A DNA stretch of 64,000 nucleotides from Ferruginibacter sp. HRS2-29 (GTDB lineage Bacteria > Bacteroidota > Bacteroidia > Chitinophagales > Chitinophagaceae): assembly GCF_024343615.1 (NCBI RefSeq), contig NZ_RJUB01000156.1, positions 169,633 to 233,632 of the forward strand, given 5' to 3'. The translations under genes and the position numbers were made by a program. How positions within the stretch are numbered: position 1 is the stretch's first letter; the number at the start of each line of letters is the position of its first letter. Below the pieces are notes generated by a model. That model was not told where the DNA came from, made no database searches, and saw only the letters and a program-made list of their open reading frames with translations. Below, piece by piece: positions 42,216 through 50,498 of the stretch.

Positions 42216-42323
42216 ATGCGCACAGCGAAAGTACATAATGTAATGACTGTTATAACTGCGATAATTATTGTGGTTGTCATTATTATTATTCCTGCACAGC
42301 ACGGAGGAGGAGCTATCGTATAA
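42216..42323 (+). CDS. ilv operon leader (attenuator) peptide
   Basis: This 35-codon frame has 9 Ile and 7 Val codons, with an uninterrupted block III-VVV-IIII at codons 16-25, followed by Pro. It starts MRTAKVHNVMTVITA, contains no Leu, and ends HGGGAIV at a TAA at 42321. Composition, position before a strong terminator and the VVVIIII-P order closely resemble the enterobacterial ilvGMEDA leader peptide. It is expected to act only through ribosome stalling when charged tRNA-Ile or tRNA-Val is scarce, not as a working protein. Codons 16-25 occupy 42261-42290, ending just 12 nt before the GGAGGAGG stretch that can pair with the terminator's left arm. Confidence 0.85.
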   Translation: MRTAKVHNVMTVITAIIIVVVIIIIPAQHGGGAIV

Positions 42324-42347
42324 AGATTTTAAGAAAAGATACAACGC

Positions 42348-42378
42348 GACCCGCCTCCAAAAAGGCGGGTCTTTTTTT
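42348..42378 (+). terminator. Attenuator terminator of the ilv operon
   Basis: GACCCGCCT (42348-42356) pairs perfectly with AGGCGGGTC (42363-42371) around a 6-nt loop, followed by seven T. An alternative pairing of GGAGGAGG (42303-42310) with CCGCCTCC (42351-42358; seven of eight pairs) would destroy the stem and act as antiterminator. It ends 31 bp before the ilvE ATG. Confidence 0.92.
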
Positions 42379-42409
42379 GTCCCTGTTCATCAACAAATAA
42401 ATATTCATT

Positions 42410-43303
42410 ATGTACTACAACAACGACACGGTCATTTATTTCAATGGCGAATTTGTAAAAGCTGCTGACGCAAAAATGGATCTCTACAGCCAGAGCCTGC
42501 ACTACGGGTATGCGGTTTTTGAAGGCATCAAATCTTACGAAACTGCCAATGGTACAAGGATATTCAAGGCGAAGGAACATTACGACCGCCTCCGTCATTC
42601 TGCGCAGGTGATGCAAATGCCTTTTGACATCAGTACCGAAGAAATGACGAAGCTTACATATGAAGTGTTGGAGAAAAATAATTTCACGAATGCGTATATA
42701 CGCCCGGTGATCTTTTGCTCGCCGAATATGTCGTTGTCAAAAGGACGTGAATCATATCTCACGATCGTTGCGTGGGAGTGGACGAATGGCTACCTCGCCA
42801 ACAAGATGCGGCTGATGACTTCATCTTTCGCCCGCCCTAATCCCGGTGCATTCCACATAGACGCCAAAGTAAGCGGGCATTATGTGAATTCCATCCTGGC
42901 TTGCCAGGAAGCGAAGGACAAAGGCTTTGATGAAGCGATATTGCTCGACGCAAACGGATTTGTAGCGGAAGGCCCGGGCGCCAATGTATTCATAGAAAAA
43001 AATGGCGTATTGTATACTCCTCCGAAAGGCAATATCCTTCCGGGTATCACAAGGGCCACTGTACTCGAAATATGCGATGAGTTGAATTTTGCAGTACAAG
43101 AAAAATTATTTACCGCGGAAGAAATGCGTGAAGCAGATGCGGCTTTCTATTGCGGAACGGCAGCAGAAATTGTAGCACTGGAATCATTGGATAATTCGGT
43201 ATTTAAAAAAGATTGGGAAGAAAGTCTGGGATATATAATCCAACAGGCTTATCAGCATAAAGTTTTGGAAAAAGATTTCAGGTTGCAGCAGCAGTTGGCG
43301 TAA
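42410..43303 (+). CDS. ilvE: Branched-chain amino acid aminotransferase
   Basis: IlvE transfers the amino group from glutamate to the 2-oxo acids of Val, Ile and Leu. The 297 residues are class IV PLP aminotransferase. The HYGYAVFEGIKSYET stretch (about 30-45) is diagnostic. The PLP Lys is in HIDAKVSGHYVNS (about 146-158), and later EGPGANVFIEKNG and PGITRATVLEI are typical. It is the first gene after the Ile/Val attenuator and is followed by ilvD after a gap holding a hairpin repeat. Confidence 0.95.
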   Translation: MYYNNDTVIYFNGEFVKAADAKMDLYSQSLHYGYAVFEGIKSYETANGTRIFKAKEHYDRLRHSAQVMQMPFDISTEEMTKLTYEVLEKNNFTNAYIRPVIFCSPNMSLSKGRESYLTIVAWEWTNGYLANKMRLMTSSFARPNPGAFHIDAKVSGHYVNSILACQEAKDKGFDEAILLDANGFVAEGPGANVFIEKNGVLYTPPKGNILPGITRATVLEICDELNFAVQEKLFTAEEMREADAAFYCGTAAEIVALESLDNSVFKKDWEESLGYIIQQAYQHKVLEKDFRLQQQLA

Positions 43304-43307
43304 GGCA

Positions 43308-43382
43308 ACCGCAGAGAGCAAAGAACGCAGAATTTACGCAGAGACCTCTGCGAAAACTCTGGCCGCTCCTTTCTTTGCGGTG
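43308..43382. repeat. Hairpin repeat of the ACCGCAGAG family, copy 1
   Basis: Left arm 43308-43343 and right arm 43346-43382 are imperfect inverted copies built of ACCGCAGAGA, ACGCAGA and TTTACGCAGAG words. The right arm, reverse complemented, closely matches the left arm of the copy at 57595-57691 in the urease operon. Confidence 0.8.
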
Positions 43383-43427
43383 AAGAAAATCTGCCCATTA
43401 AAAAAGTTTCGAACAAACTAAAACAAC

Positions 43428-45113
43428 ATGTCAGAATTAAATAAATATTCAAAAACACTCACCCAGGACGAAACCCAACCCGGAGCCCAGGCCATGTATT
43501 ATGCCGTGGGGTTTAAAGAAAAAGATTTCAATAAAGCACAGGTGGGAGTGGTAAGCATGGGCTGGGATGGCAACCCTTGCAACATGCATCTCAATGATCT
43601 CGCTACGAAAGTCCGCGATAGCGTCAACGCCACAGAGGGCTTGCTGGGACTGCGTTTTTACACCATCGGTGTAAGTGATGGCATCAGCATGGGAACGGAT
43701 GGGATGCGCTATAGCCTCGTAAGCCGCGATGTGATTGCAGACAGTATTGAAACAAATGCCGGTGCTCAGTATTACGATGGATTGATCGCCATTCCCGGTT
43801 GTGATAAAAATATGCCTGGTGCGGTGATAGCGATGGGGCGTCTCAACAGGCCTTCGATCATGCTGTACGGAGGAACAATAGCGCCGGGGCATTACAAAGG
43901 CGAAGACCTCAATCTGGTAAGCGCTTTTGAAGCATTGGGACAGAAGATCGCAGGTAACCTGGAAGAAAAAGAATTTAAAGCGATCGTAAAACATGCTTGC
44001 CCCGGTGCCGGTGCATGCGGTGGAATGTATACGGCCAACACTATGGCGAGTGCGATTGAGGCTTTAGGATTGAGCCTTCCGAATTCCAGCAGCAATCCTG
44101 CACTAAGCGCCGACAAACAAAAAGAATGTGAGGCAGCAGGTGCCGCAATAAAAATATTACTGGAAAAAGATATCAAGCCAAAAGATATCATGACCATGAA
44201 AGCTTTTGAAAATGCGATCACGGTGATCATGGTGTTGGGCGGAAGCACAAATGCTGTGCTGCATTTGATTGCCATGGCAAAAAGTGTGGACCTCCCTTTG
44301 ACACAGGATGATTTTCAGGCTATCAGCAACAAGATTCCTGTGCTGGCGGATTTCAAACCGTCCGGTAAATACCTGATGGAAGACCTGCATCAGCACGGCG
44401 GCGTACCTGCGGTAATGAAATACCTGTTGAGCAAAGGGTTGTTGCACGGTGATTGCCTGACAGTAACAGGGAAAACCGTAGCAGAAAATTTAGCAGATGC
44501 GCCGGATCTTGATTTTGAAAAACAACAGATCATCATGCCACTGGAAAGGCCTTTGAAGGCGACAGGGCATTTACAGATATTGTATGGCAACCTCGCTGAA
44601 AAAGGAAGTGTGGCGAAGATCAGCGGAAAAGAAGGCGAACGTTTTGAAGGAACTGCAAGAGTGTTTGATGGGGAGAAAGATCTGATCGCGGGATTGCAAT
44701 CAGGGAAAGTGCATGCAGGAGATGTGGTGGTGATACGTTACATCGGCCCTAAAGGCGCACCGGGTATGCCCGAAATGCTGAAACCTACAGGAGCTATTAT
44801 CGGCGCTGGTTTGGGCAAATCGGTAGCATTGATCACCGATGGAAGATTCAGCGGTGGCACACATGGATTTGTCGTCGGACACATCACACCCGAAGCTTTC
44901 GACGGAGGATTGATAGGCCTGGTGGAAGATAATGATATCATTGAAATCGATGCCGTCAACAATACGCTCAATCTTAAAGTTTCGGATGAAGTGATTGCGC
45001 AGCGAAAACAACAATGGCAAAAACCGGCACTCAAAGCAACAAAAGGAGTGTTGTTCAAATATGCGCAATGTGTGAAGGACGCGAGTGAAGGGTGTGTTAC
45101 AGATGAGGCCTAA
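43428..45113 (+). CDS. ilvD: Dihydroxy-acid dehydratase
   Basis: IlvD dehydrates 2,3-dihydroxy acids to the 2-oxo acids of Val and Ile. The 561 residues are standard. Iron-sulfur Cys residues are visible in PGCDKNMPGAVIAMGRL (about 123-139) and CPGAGACGGMYTANTMAS (about 189-206). The C-terminal SGGTHGFVVGHI stretch and NTLNLKV region are also typical. A perfect 29-bp inverted repeat follows the stop by one base. Confidence 0.96.
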   Translation: MSELNKYSKTLTQDETQPGAQAMYYAVGFKEKDFNKAQVGVVSMGWDGNPCNMHLNDLATKVRDSVNATEGLLGLRFYTIGVSDGISMGTDGMRYSLVSRDVIADSIETNAGAQYYDGLIAIPGCDKNMPGAVIAMGRLNRPSIMLYGGTIAPGHYKGEDLNLVSAFEALGQKIAGNLEEKEFKAIVKHACPGAGACGGMYTANTMASAIEALGLSLPNSSSNPALSADKQKECEAAGAAIKILLEKDIKPKDIMTMKAFENAITVIMVLGGSTNAVLHLIAMAKSVDLPLTQDDFQAISNKIPVLADFKPSGKYLMEDLHQHGGVPAVMKYLLSKGLLHGDCLTVTGKTVAENLADAPDLDFEKQQIIMPLERPLKATGHLQILYGNLAEKGSVAKISGKEGERFEGTARVFDGEKDLIAGLQSGKVHAGDVVVIRYIGPKGAPGMPEMLKPTGAIIGAGLGKSVALITDGRFSGGTHGFVVGHITPEAFDGGLIGLVEDNDIIEIDAVNNTLNLKVSDEVIAQRKQQWQKPALKATKGVLFKYAQCVKDASEGCVTDEA

Positions 45114-45114
45114 A

Positions 45115-45280
45115 CACCCCCTCCGCCCCCTGAAGGGGGAACTTAGGAGCATCGCAATTGTAAAAATTTTCTTTATCACTACAAATCTAAAATGTGATCA
45201 TGGAGACGATAAATGAAGTAATAGAAATCAAGGCAGAGCAAACTGCATCTCAGTTCCCCCTTCAGGGGGCGGAGGGGGTG
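45115..45280. repeat. Perfect 29-bp inverted repeat, one arm inside ilvB
   Basis: CACCCCCTCCGCCCCCTGAA, continuing to 45143, recurs perfectly in inverse orientation at 45252-45280. The left arm is between ilvD and ilvB. The right arm is read in frame as residues 18-27 of IlvB (QFPLQGAEGV). A shorter relative is at 38730-38753. Confidence 0.92.
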
Positions 45281-46966
45281 GAAGTTTCCGGATCGGTAGC
45301 GGTTCTGGAAGCGTTGATCGCGGAAGGCGTAACGGCCATTTTCGGATATCCCGGCGGAGCCATCATGCCAATATATGATGCGTTGTATGATTATGAAACT
45401 AAACTGAACCATATTCTCGTCCGTCACGAACAAGGCGGGATCCACGCTGCACAAGGCTTTGCGAGAGCAAGTGGCAGAACGGGTGTAGTGTTTGCCACCA
45501 GTGGCCCCGGCGCTACCAATCTTGTTACAGGCCTTGCTGATGCGATGATCGACAGCACGCCGATCGTGTGCATTACCGGACAGGTATTCGCTCATTTGCT
45601 TGGTACTGATGCATTCCAGGAAACGGATGTGATCAATATTACCACACCTGTTACCAAATGGAATTACCAGGTAACGGATGCTACTGAAATTCCTGCGGTG
45701 CTGGCTAAGGCATTTTACATTGCCGGCAGCGGCAGGCCCGGCCCGGTGTTGATCGATATCACAAAGAATGCGCAACTGCAGTTATTCGATTACAAGGGGT
45801 ATACAAAATGTGAGCATATCAGGAGCTATCGGCCTAAGCCCATCATACGGAAGGAATATGTGCAGGAAGCTGCGGCATTGATCAATTCTGCAAAAAAACC
45901 ATTCGTGATCTTCGGGCAAGGGGTTATTCTCGGTAAAGCCGAAAAAGAATTTGCAGCATTCCTTGAAAAAGCGAACCTGCCTGCCGCCTGGACGATCATG
46001 GGTATGAGTGCCATCCCTACCGATCACCCGCTTGGTGTGGGAATGTTGGGGATGCATGGAAATTATGGCCCGAATGTTTTGACAAACGAATGCGATGTGC
46101 TGATCGCTGTAGGTATGCGCTTCGATGATCGCGTAACCGGAAGGCTTGACAAATATGCAAAGCAGGCGAAAGTTATTCATCTTGATATCGATCCTTCTGA
46201 GATTGATAAGAATGTAAAAACGACTGTTCCCGTATGGGGCGATTGTAAAGAAACATTACCGCTGCTGACTGAATTGTTGCAGGCAAATGATCATTCCGCA
46301 TGGCTGCAGAAGTTTGCAGATTATGCAAAGGAAGAAGAAGCTACTTGTATCAGGCCCGAGTTGAATCCAACAACCGAAGCCCTCACTATGGGCGAAGTGA
46401 TCAAGACTTTAAATGAACTGACCGAAGGTAACGCCATCATTGTAACCGATGTGGGGCAGCACCAGATGGTAGCCTGTCGCTACGCAAAATATAACAATAG
46501 CAAAAGTAACGTGACCAGTGGCGGCCTGGGTACCATGGGGTTTGCTTTGCCTGCGGCGATAGGAGCTAAGTATGGGGCGCCCGAAACTACCGTTGTTGCT
46601 GTGATTGGCGATGGTGGTGTGCAGATGACGATCCAGGAATTGGGAACGATCATGCAGACTGGAATTGATGTGAAGATACTTATCCTGAATAATCAGTTTC
46701 TCGGGATGGTGCGCCAGTGGCAGGAATTATTCATGGAGAAAAGATATTCATTCACGAATATCCAAAGCCCTGATTTTGTAAAAGTGGCGGCGGCCTATAA
46801 TATAGAAGGTAAAAAAATATCGGAAAGGAGTGAGTTGAAAAATGCATTGAAACAGATGCTGGATCACCATGGCTCTTACCTGCTGGAAGTGATGGTAGGT
46901 AAGGAAAATAATGTATTTCCGATGGTGCCGCAGGGTTGCAGTGTTTCAGAAATCAGATTGAAATAA
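45200..46966 (+). CDS. ilvB: Acetolactate synthase large subunit
   Basis: IlvB is the ThDP- and FAD-dependent catalytic subunit that makes acetolactate or acetohydroxybutyrate from pyruvate. The ATG at 45200 gives 588 residues; a GTG two codons earlier is less likely. Conserved sequence begins near residue 29 (SGSVAVLEALIAEGVTAIFG), preceded by a non-conserved extension that includes a translated intergenic repeat. The catalytic Glu is in HILVRHEQGGIHAAQGFA (about 70-87). The ThDP motif starts at GDGGVQMTIQEL and ends at ILNNQFLG. It pairs with ilvN, 90 bp downstream. Confidence 0.95.
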   Translation: METINEVIEIKAEQTASQFPLQGAEGVEVSGSVAVLEALIAEGVTAIFGYPGGAIMPIYDALYDYETKLNHILVRHEQGGIHAAQGFARASGRTGVVFATSGPGATNLVTGLADAMIDSTPIVCITGQVFAHLLGTDAFQETDVINITTPVTKWNYQVTDATEIPAVLAKAFYIAGSGRPGPVLIDITKNAQLQLFDYKGYTKCEHIRSYRPKPIIRKEYVQEAAALINSAKKPFVIFGQGVILGKAEKEFAAFLEKANLPAAWTIMGMSAIPTDHPLGVGMLGMHGNYGPNVLTNECDVLIAVGMRFDDRVTGRLDKYAKQAKVIHLDIDPSEIDKNVKTTVPVWGDCKETLPLLTELLQANDHSAWLQKFADYAKEEEATCIRPELNPTTEALTMGEVIKTLNELTEGNAIIVTDVGQHQMVACRYAKYNNSKSNVTSGGLGTMGFALPAAIGAKYGAPETTVVAVIGDGGVQMTIQELGTIMQTGIDVKILILNNQFLGMVRQWQELFMEKRYSFTNIQSPDFVKVAAAYNIEGKKISERSELKNALKQMLDHHGSYLLEVMVGKENNVFPMVPQGCSVSEIRLK

Positions 46967-46975
46967 GAACCGAAT

Positions 46976-47038
46976 TGTCAGGGTGAGCTTGTCGAACCCG
47001 TTATCGCAAACGAAAAGCCTTACGGGCTCAGGCTGACA
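46976..47038. repeat. Hairpin repeat of the TGAGCTTGTCGAA family in ilvB-ilvN
   Basis: TGTCAGGGTGAGC (46976-46988) and GCTCAGGCTGACA (47026-47038) pair with two mismatches. The embedded GAGCTTGTCGAACCC matches the elements at 40189 and 21932. Confidence 0.75.
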
Positions 47039-47056
47039 ACGCAAAAAAAAATCATT

Positions 47057-47647
47057 ATGAATAAAGAGGAATATACCATCACCGTTTATACAGAAAACCA
47101 GATCGGTTTGCTGAACCGCATCGCGATCATTTTTTCAAGAAGAAAAATAAATATCGATAGCCTCAACACATCGCCAACAGAAGTGGAAAGTGTACATCGG
47201 TTCACCATCGTTATCAATGAAACAGAAGATGTAGTAAGGAAGCTTTGCAGGCAGATCGAAAAGCAGGTGGATGTATTGAAAGCATTTTACAACACAGAAG
47301 ACGAAGTGGTGTGGCAGGAAATGGGATTGTATAAAGTGCCCACCGACGAAGTTGCTGAAAAAGTAAAAGTAGAAAGATTGCTTCGCCAGTACGGTGCAAG
47401 GGCTGTTGTTATCCGTAAAGATTACACAGTATTCGAAACCACCGGCCACCGCGAGGAGACAGACGGATTGATAAAAGCATTGGAGCCTTATGGCCTCATT
47501 GAATTTGTACGCAGTGCACGAATCGCTGTAATCAAGGATAGCAGCGGATTCCATGAAAAATTAAAATCGTACGAGTCGTCCGCTCCCGGAGATGAATTGA
47601 TAGAGAATGAATTTTTGAATCAGCAGGAAGAAATCTTTACGATGTAA
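47057..47647 (+). CDS. ilvN: Acetolactate synthase small (regulatory) subunit
   Basis: The small subunit activates IlvB and gives valine feedback control. The 196 residues begin with an ACT domain (about 5-75: YTITVYTENQIGLLNRIAII, then HRFTIVINET) that binds the inhibitor. A second, ALS_ss_C-type region follows (LRQYGARAVVIRKDYTVFET). The C-terminus is extended by about 20 acidic residues. It lies 90 bp after ilvB and 123 bp before ilvC; the latter gap contains AATTAAAAATTAAGAATG repeat words. Confidence 0.93.
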   Translation: MNKEEYTITVYTENQIGLLNRIAIIFSRRKINIDSLNTSPTEVESVHRFTIVINETEDVVRKLCRQIEKQVDVLKAFYNTEDEVVWQEMGLYKVPTDEVAEKVKVERLLRQYGARAVVIRKDYTVFETTGHREETDGLIKALEPYGLIEFVRSARIAVIKDSSGFHEKLKSYESSAPGDELIENEFLNQQEEIFTM

Positions 47648-47770
47648 GAATTAAAAATTAAGAATGTTTTCGGGTTGAAATATTTTGCGATTTACAGGTT
47701 CGTATTTATTCAAATTTTTTTGTAAAACAATACAACAATAAAAAACTTCTAATAATTTAAAAAACAAAAC

Positions 47771-48880
47771 ATGGCAACATTAAATTTTGCAGGCACCCAG
47801 GAAAACGTAGTAACACGCGACGAATTTCCTTTAGCGAAAGCGCAGGAAATATTAAAAGACGAAGTAGTAGCAGTGATTGGTTACGGCGTTCAGGGGCCTG
47901 GCCAGGCATTGAACCAGAAAGAAAACGGGATCAATGTGATCGTTGGGCAACGTAAAAATTCAAAGAGCTGGGATAAGGCTGTGAAAGATGGTTTTGTAGA
48001 AGGCGAAACTTTATTTGAAATTGAAGAAGCCCTTGAAAAAGGAACGATCATTTGTTACCTGCTCAGCGATGCTGCACAGATAGCCATGTGGCCGACTGTA
48101 AAAAAACACCTGACTCCCGGCAAGGCATTATATTTTTCTCATGGTTTCGGAATTACTTACAACGACCAGACAGGTATCATTCCGCCTGCTGATGTAGATG
48201 TGTTTCTTGTTGCGCCAAAAGGAAGTGGTACTTCCCTGCGCAGGATGTTCCTGCAGGGACGTGGCCTCAACAGCAGTTATGCCATCTTCCAGGATGCTAC
48301 CGGCAAAGCATTTGACCGCGTAGTGTCTTTGGGTATCGCGATCGGATCGGGTTATTTATTTGAAACGGATTTCAAAAAAGAAGTGTACTCCGATCTTACC
48401 GGTGAAAGGGGAACGTTGATGGGCGCTATCCAGGGAATCTTCGCGGCACAATTTGAAGTGTTGCGTTCCAAAGGCCACTCACCTTCCGAAGCATTCAACG
48501 AAACAGTAGAAGAGCTTACACAATCACTCATGCCATTGGTGGCTGAAAATGGGATGGACTGGATGTATGCGAATTGCAGCACCACAGCACAACGTGGCGC
48601 ATTGGACTGGTGGAAAAAATTCCGCGATGCTACCTTGCCTGTTTTTAACGACCTGTACAATAGCGTTGCCGAAGGTAAAGAAGCAGCTAAATCAATCGAA
48701 AGCAACAGCAAAGCTGATTACCGCGAAAAACTGGAAGAAGAATTGAAAGAATTACGCGAAAGCGAATTGTGGCAGGCAGGAAAAACAGTAAGGAGCCTGA
48801 GGCCGGAAAATCAGCCGGTGCCATCAGAGCAGCCGCTCAACGCTTTCAATCCGAAGAAATTTACAGAATCGGTTAAATAG
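47771..48880 (+). CDS. ilvC: Ketol-acid reductoisomerase
   Basis: IlvC isomerises and reduces acetolactate or acetohydroxybutyrate with NADPH. The 369 residues carry the Rossmann segment VIGYGVQGPGQALNQKENGI (about 36-55) and the cofactor-selecting loop GQRKNSKSWDKA. The metal-binding helices follow (DLTGERGTLMGAIQGIFAAQ, VEELTQSLM and later ENGMDWMYANCSTTAQRGAL). It is 30-40 residues longer than the common class I enzyme, resembling the variant usual in Bacteroidota. A charged tail (KLEEELKELRESELWQAGK) follows the core. It lies 13 bp before ilvA. Confidence 0.95.
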   Translation: MATLNFAGTQENVVTRDEFPLAKAQEILKDEVVAVIGYGVQGPGQALNQKENGINVIVGQRKNSKSWDKAVKDGFVEGETLFEIEEALEKGTIICYLLSDAAQIAMWPTVKKHLTPGKALYFSHGFGITYNDQTGIIPPADVDVFLVAPKGSGTSLRRMFLQGRGLNSSYAIFQDATGKAFDRVVSLGIAIGSGYLFETDFKKEVYSDLTGERGTLMGAIQGIFAAQFEVLRSKGHSPSEAFNETVEELTQSLMPLVAENGMDWMYANCSTTAQRGALDWWKKFRDATLPVFNDLYNSVAEGKEAAKSIESNSKADYREKLEEELKELRESELWQAGKTVRSLRPENQPVPSEQPLNAFNPKKFTESVK

Positions 48881-48893
48881 TTTAAATATAAAA

Positions 48894-50150
48894 ATGAGCA
48901 CCAGCACACATACGATAACATCCCTGGATTTTGCGGCAGCAGCCGAAAAACTGCGGTCCGTGGTCAACAGGACTGCTTTGCAGTTCAACCAGCATTTATC
49001 CGCTAAATACAAATGCAATATCTTTCTCAAGAGGGAAGACCTGCAGGTGGTGCGTTCTTACAAGCTCCGCGGTGCTTATAATATGATGAGCAGTTTGCCC
49101 CAGCAAAAATTGCAGCAAGGCGTTGTGTGTGCAAGCGCAGGCAACCACGCACAAGGCTTTGCTTACTCCTGCAAAAAACTCAATTGCAAAGGAGTAGTCT
49201 TCATGCCGGTGATCACACCGAATCAGAAAATACGGCAAACGCAAATGTTTGGAGAAGATTTTATCAAAATAAAATTAGCCGGAGATACCTTCGATGATTG
49301 TGCCGCTGCCGCGAAAAAGTATACGGAAGAAAATAACATGACCTTCATTCCTCCTTTTGATGACATCAGGATCATTGAAGGGCAGGCGACTGTAGGACTC
49401 GAAATTCTGGAAGATCAACCGGAAGTCGATTTTCTTTTTGTGCCCGTTGGCGGAGGTGGGCTGAGTGCCGGGGTAGGAACGTATTTCAAAACATTTTCCC
49501 CTAAAACGAAAGTGATCGGCATCGAACCGGAAGGTGCCCCGTCGATGACCGAAGCGCTCAAAGCAGGACACCCGGTAATGCTCGATAATATCGAACGTTT
49601 TGTGGACGGCGCTGCTGTAAAGAAAGTGGGTGACCTCACTTTCTCCATCTGCAAAGATGTGCTGGATGATATGCATCTCGTTGCTGAAGGGAAGGTCTGC
49701 ACCACAATTTTAAAATTATACAATGAAGATGCCATCGTGGTGGAACCTGCAGGAGCCTTGTCCATAGCGGCTCTTGACGACTATGCGGCGGAAATTGCAG
49801 GCAAAAATGTAGTGTGTGTGGTGAGCGGCAGTAACAACGACATTGACCGCATGCAGGAAATAAAGGAACGCAGCCTGCAATATGAAGGATTGAAGCATTA
49901 TTTCCTGATCCGTTTTGCGCAACGCCCCGGCGCTTTGAAAGAATTCGTCAATCATGTGCTGGGTGAAAATGACGACATCACCCGATTTGAGTACATGCAG
50001 AAGCATAATAAAGAAACCGGGCCGGCGCTGGTTGGCATCGAATTGAAAGCAAAGGAAGATTATACGGCACTTCTCAAAAATCTTGATCACTACAAGATCA
50101 ATTATACCGAATTAAAAAGCCAGGACAATGCTTTCGGCTACCTGGTCTGA
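48894..50150 (+). CDS. ilvA: Threonine dehydratase (deaminase)
   Basis: IlvA converts threonine to 2-oxobutyrate, the entry to isoleucine. The 418 residues have a fold-type II PLP domain: FLKREDLQVVRSYKLRGAYN (about 43-62) with the PLP Lys, SAGNHAQG (about 81-88) and PVGGGGLSAG (about 184-193). A single ACT-like regulatory domain follows at about 335-415 (YFLIRFAQRPGALKEFVNHV), shorter than the double domain of the E. coli type. It closes the ilv operon, with a terminator 43 bp after its stop. Confidence 0.95.
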   Translation: MSTSTHTITSLDFAAAAEKLRSVVNRTALQFNQHLSAKYKCNIFLKREDLQVVRSYKLRGAYNMMSSLPQQKLQQGVVCASAGNHAQGFAYSCKKLNCKGVVFMPVITPNQKIRQTQMFGEDFIKIKLAGDTFDDCAAAAKKYTEENNMTFIPPFDDIRIIEGQATVGLEILEDQPEVDFLFVPVGGGGLSAGVGTYFKTFSPKTKVIGIEPEGAPSMTEALKAGHPVMLDNIERFVDGAAVKKVGDLTFSICKDVLDDMHLVAEGKVCTTILKLYNEDAIVVEPAGALSIAALDDYAAEIAGKNVVCVVSGSNNDIDRMQEIKERSLQYEGLKHYFLIRFAQRPGALKEFVNHVLGENDDITRFEYMQKHNKETGPALVGIELKAKEDYTALLKNLDHYKINYTELKSQDNAFGYLV

Positions 50151-50193
50151 AATTTTTCTACACCATTGATTACAGAAGATACCATGTATCGGG

Positions 50194-50232
50194 CGCAGAT
50201 CTTATTGTTATAGGATCTGCGTTTTTGTTTTT
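50194..50232 (+). terminator. Terminator of the leu-ilv cluster
   Basis: CGCAGATC (50194-50201) pairs perfectly with GATCTGCG (50214-50221) around a 12-nt loop, followed by TTTTTGTTTTTT. Confidence 0.85.
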
Positions 50233-50498
50233 TACCTCAGGCAATCTCGGGAAAAACACCATCGCCTGAGCAGAAAAATACCATTTCTGCATGTTGATTC
50301 ACCACCTACATTTGACAGCTGCTACACGAAACCCGGGTAACTAAAATTATATCAAGTAGCACTAAACTTACATTAGACCAAAAAAGATGGATTGAAAATT
50401 TAGATCTGCAATTTTGTGTTGTCATCGGCCGTGACTTCAACAGCAGGGAATTAAACCGGTTCCCTGTATTATTTATTCATCTTTTCAATTATTTTATT
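50233..50498. other. Intergenic region upstream of the secreted cassette
   Basis: These 266 bp contain a hairpin at 50444-50466 (CAGGGAA with TTCCCTG around a 9-nt loop) shortly before the next start codon. I see no consensus promoter, tRNA or frame. Confidence 0.5.
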
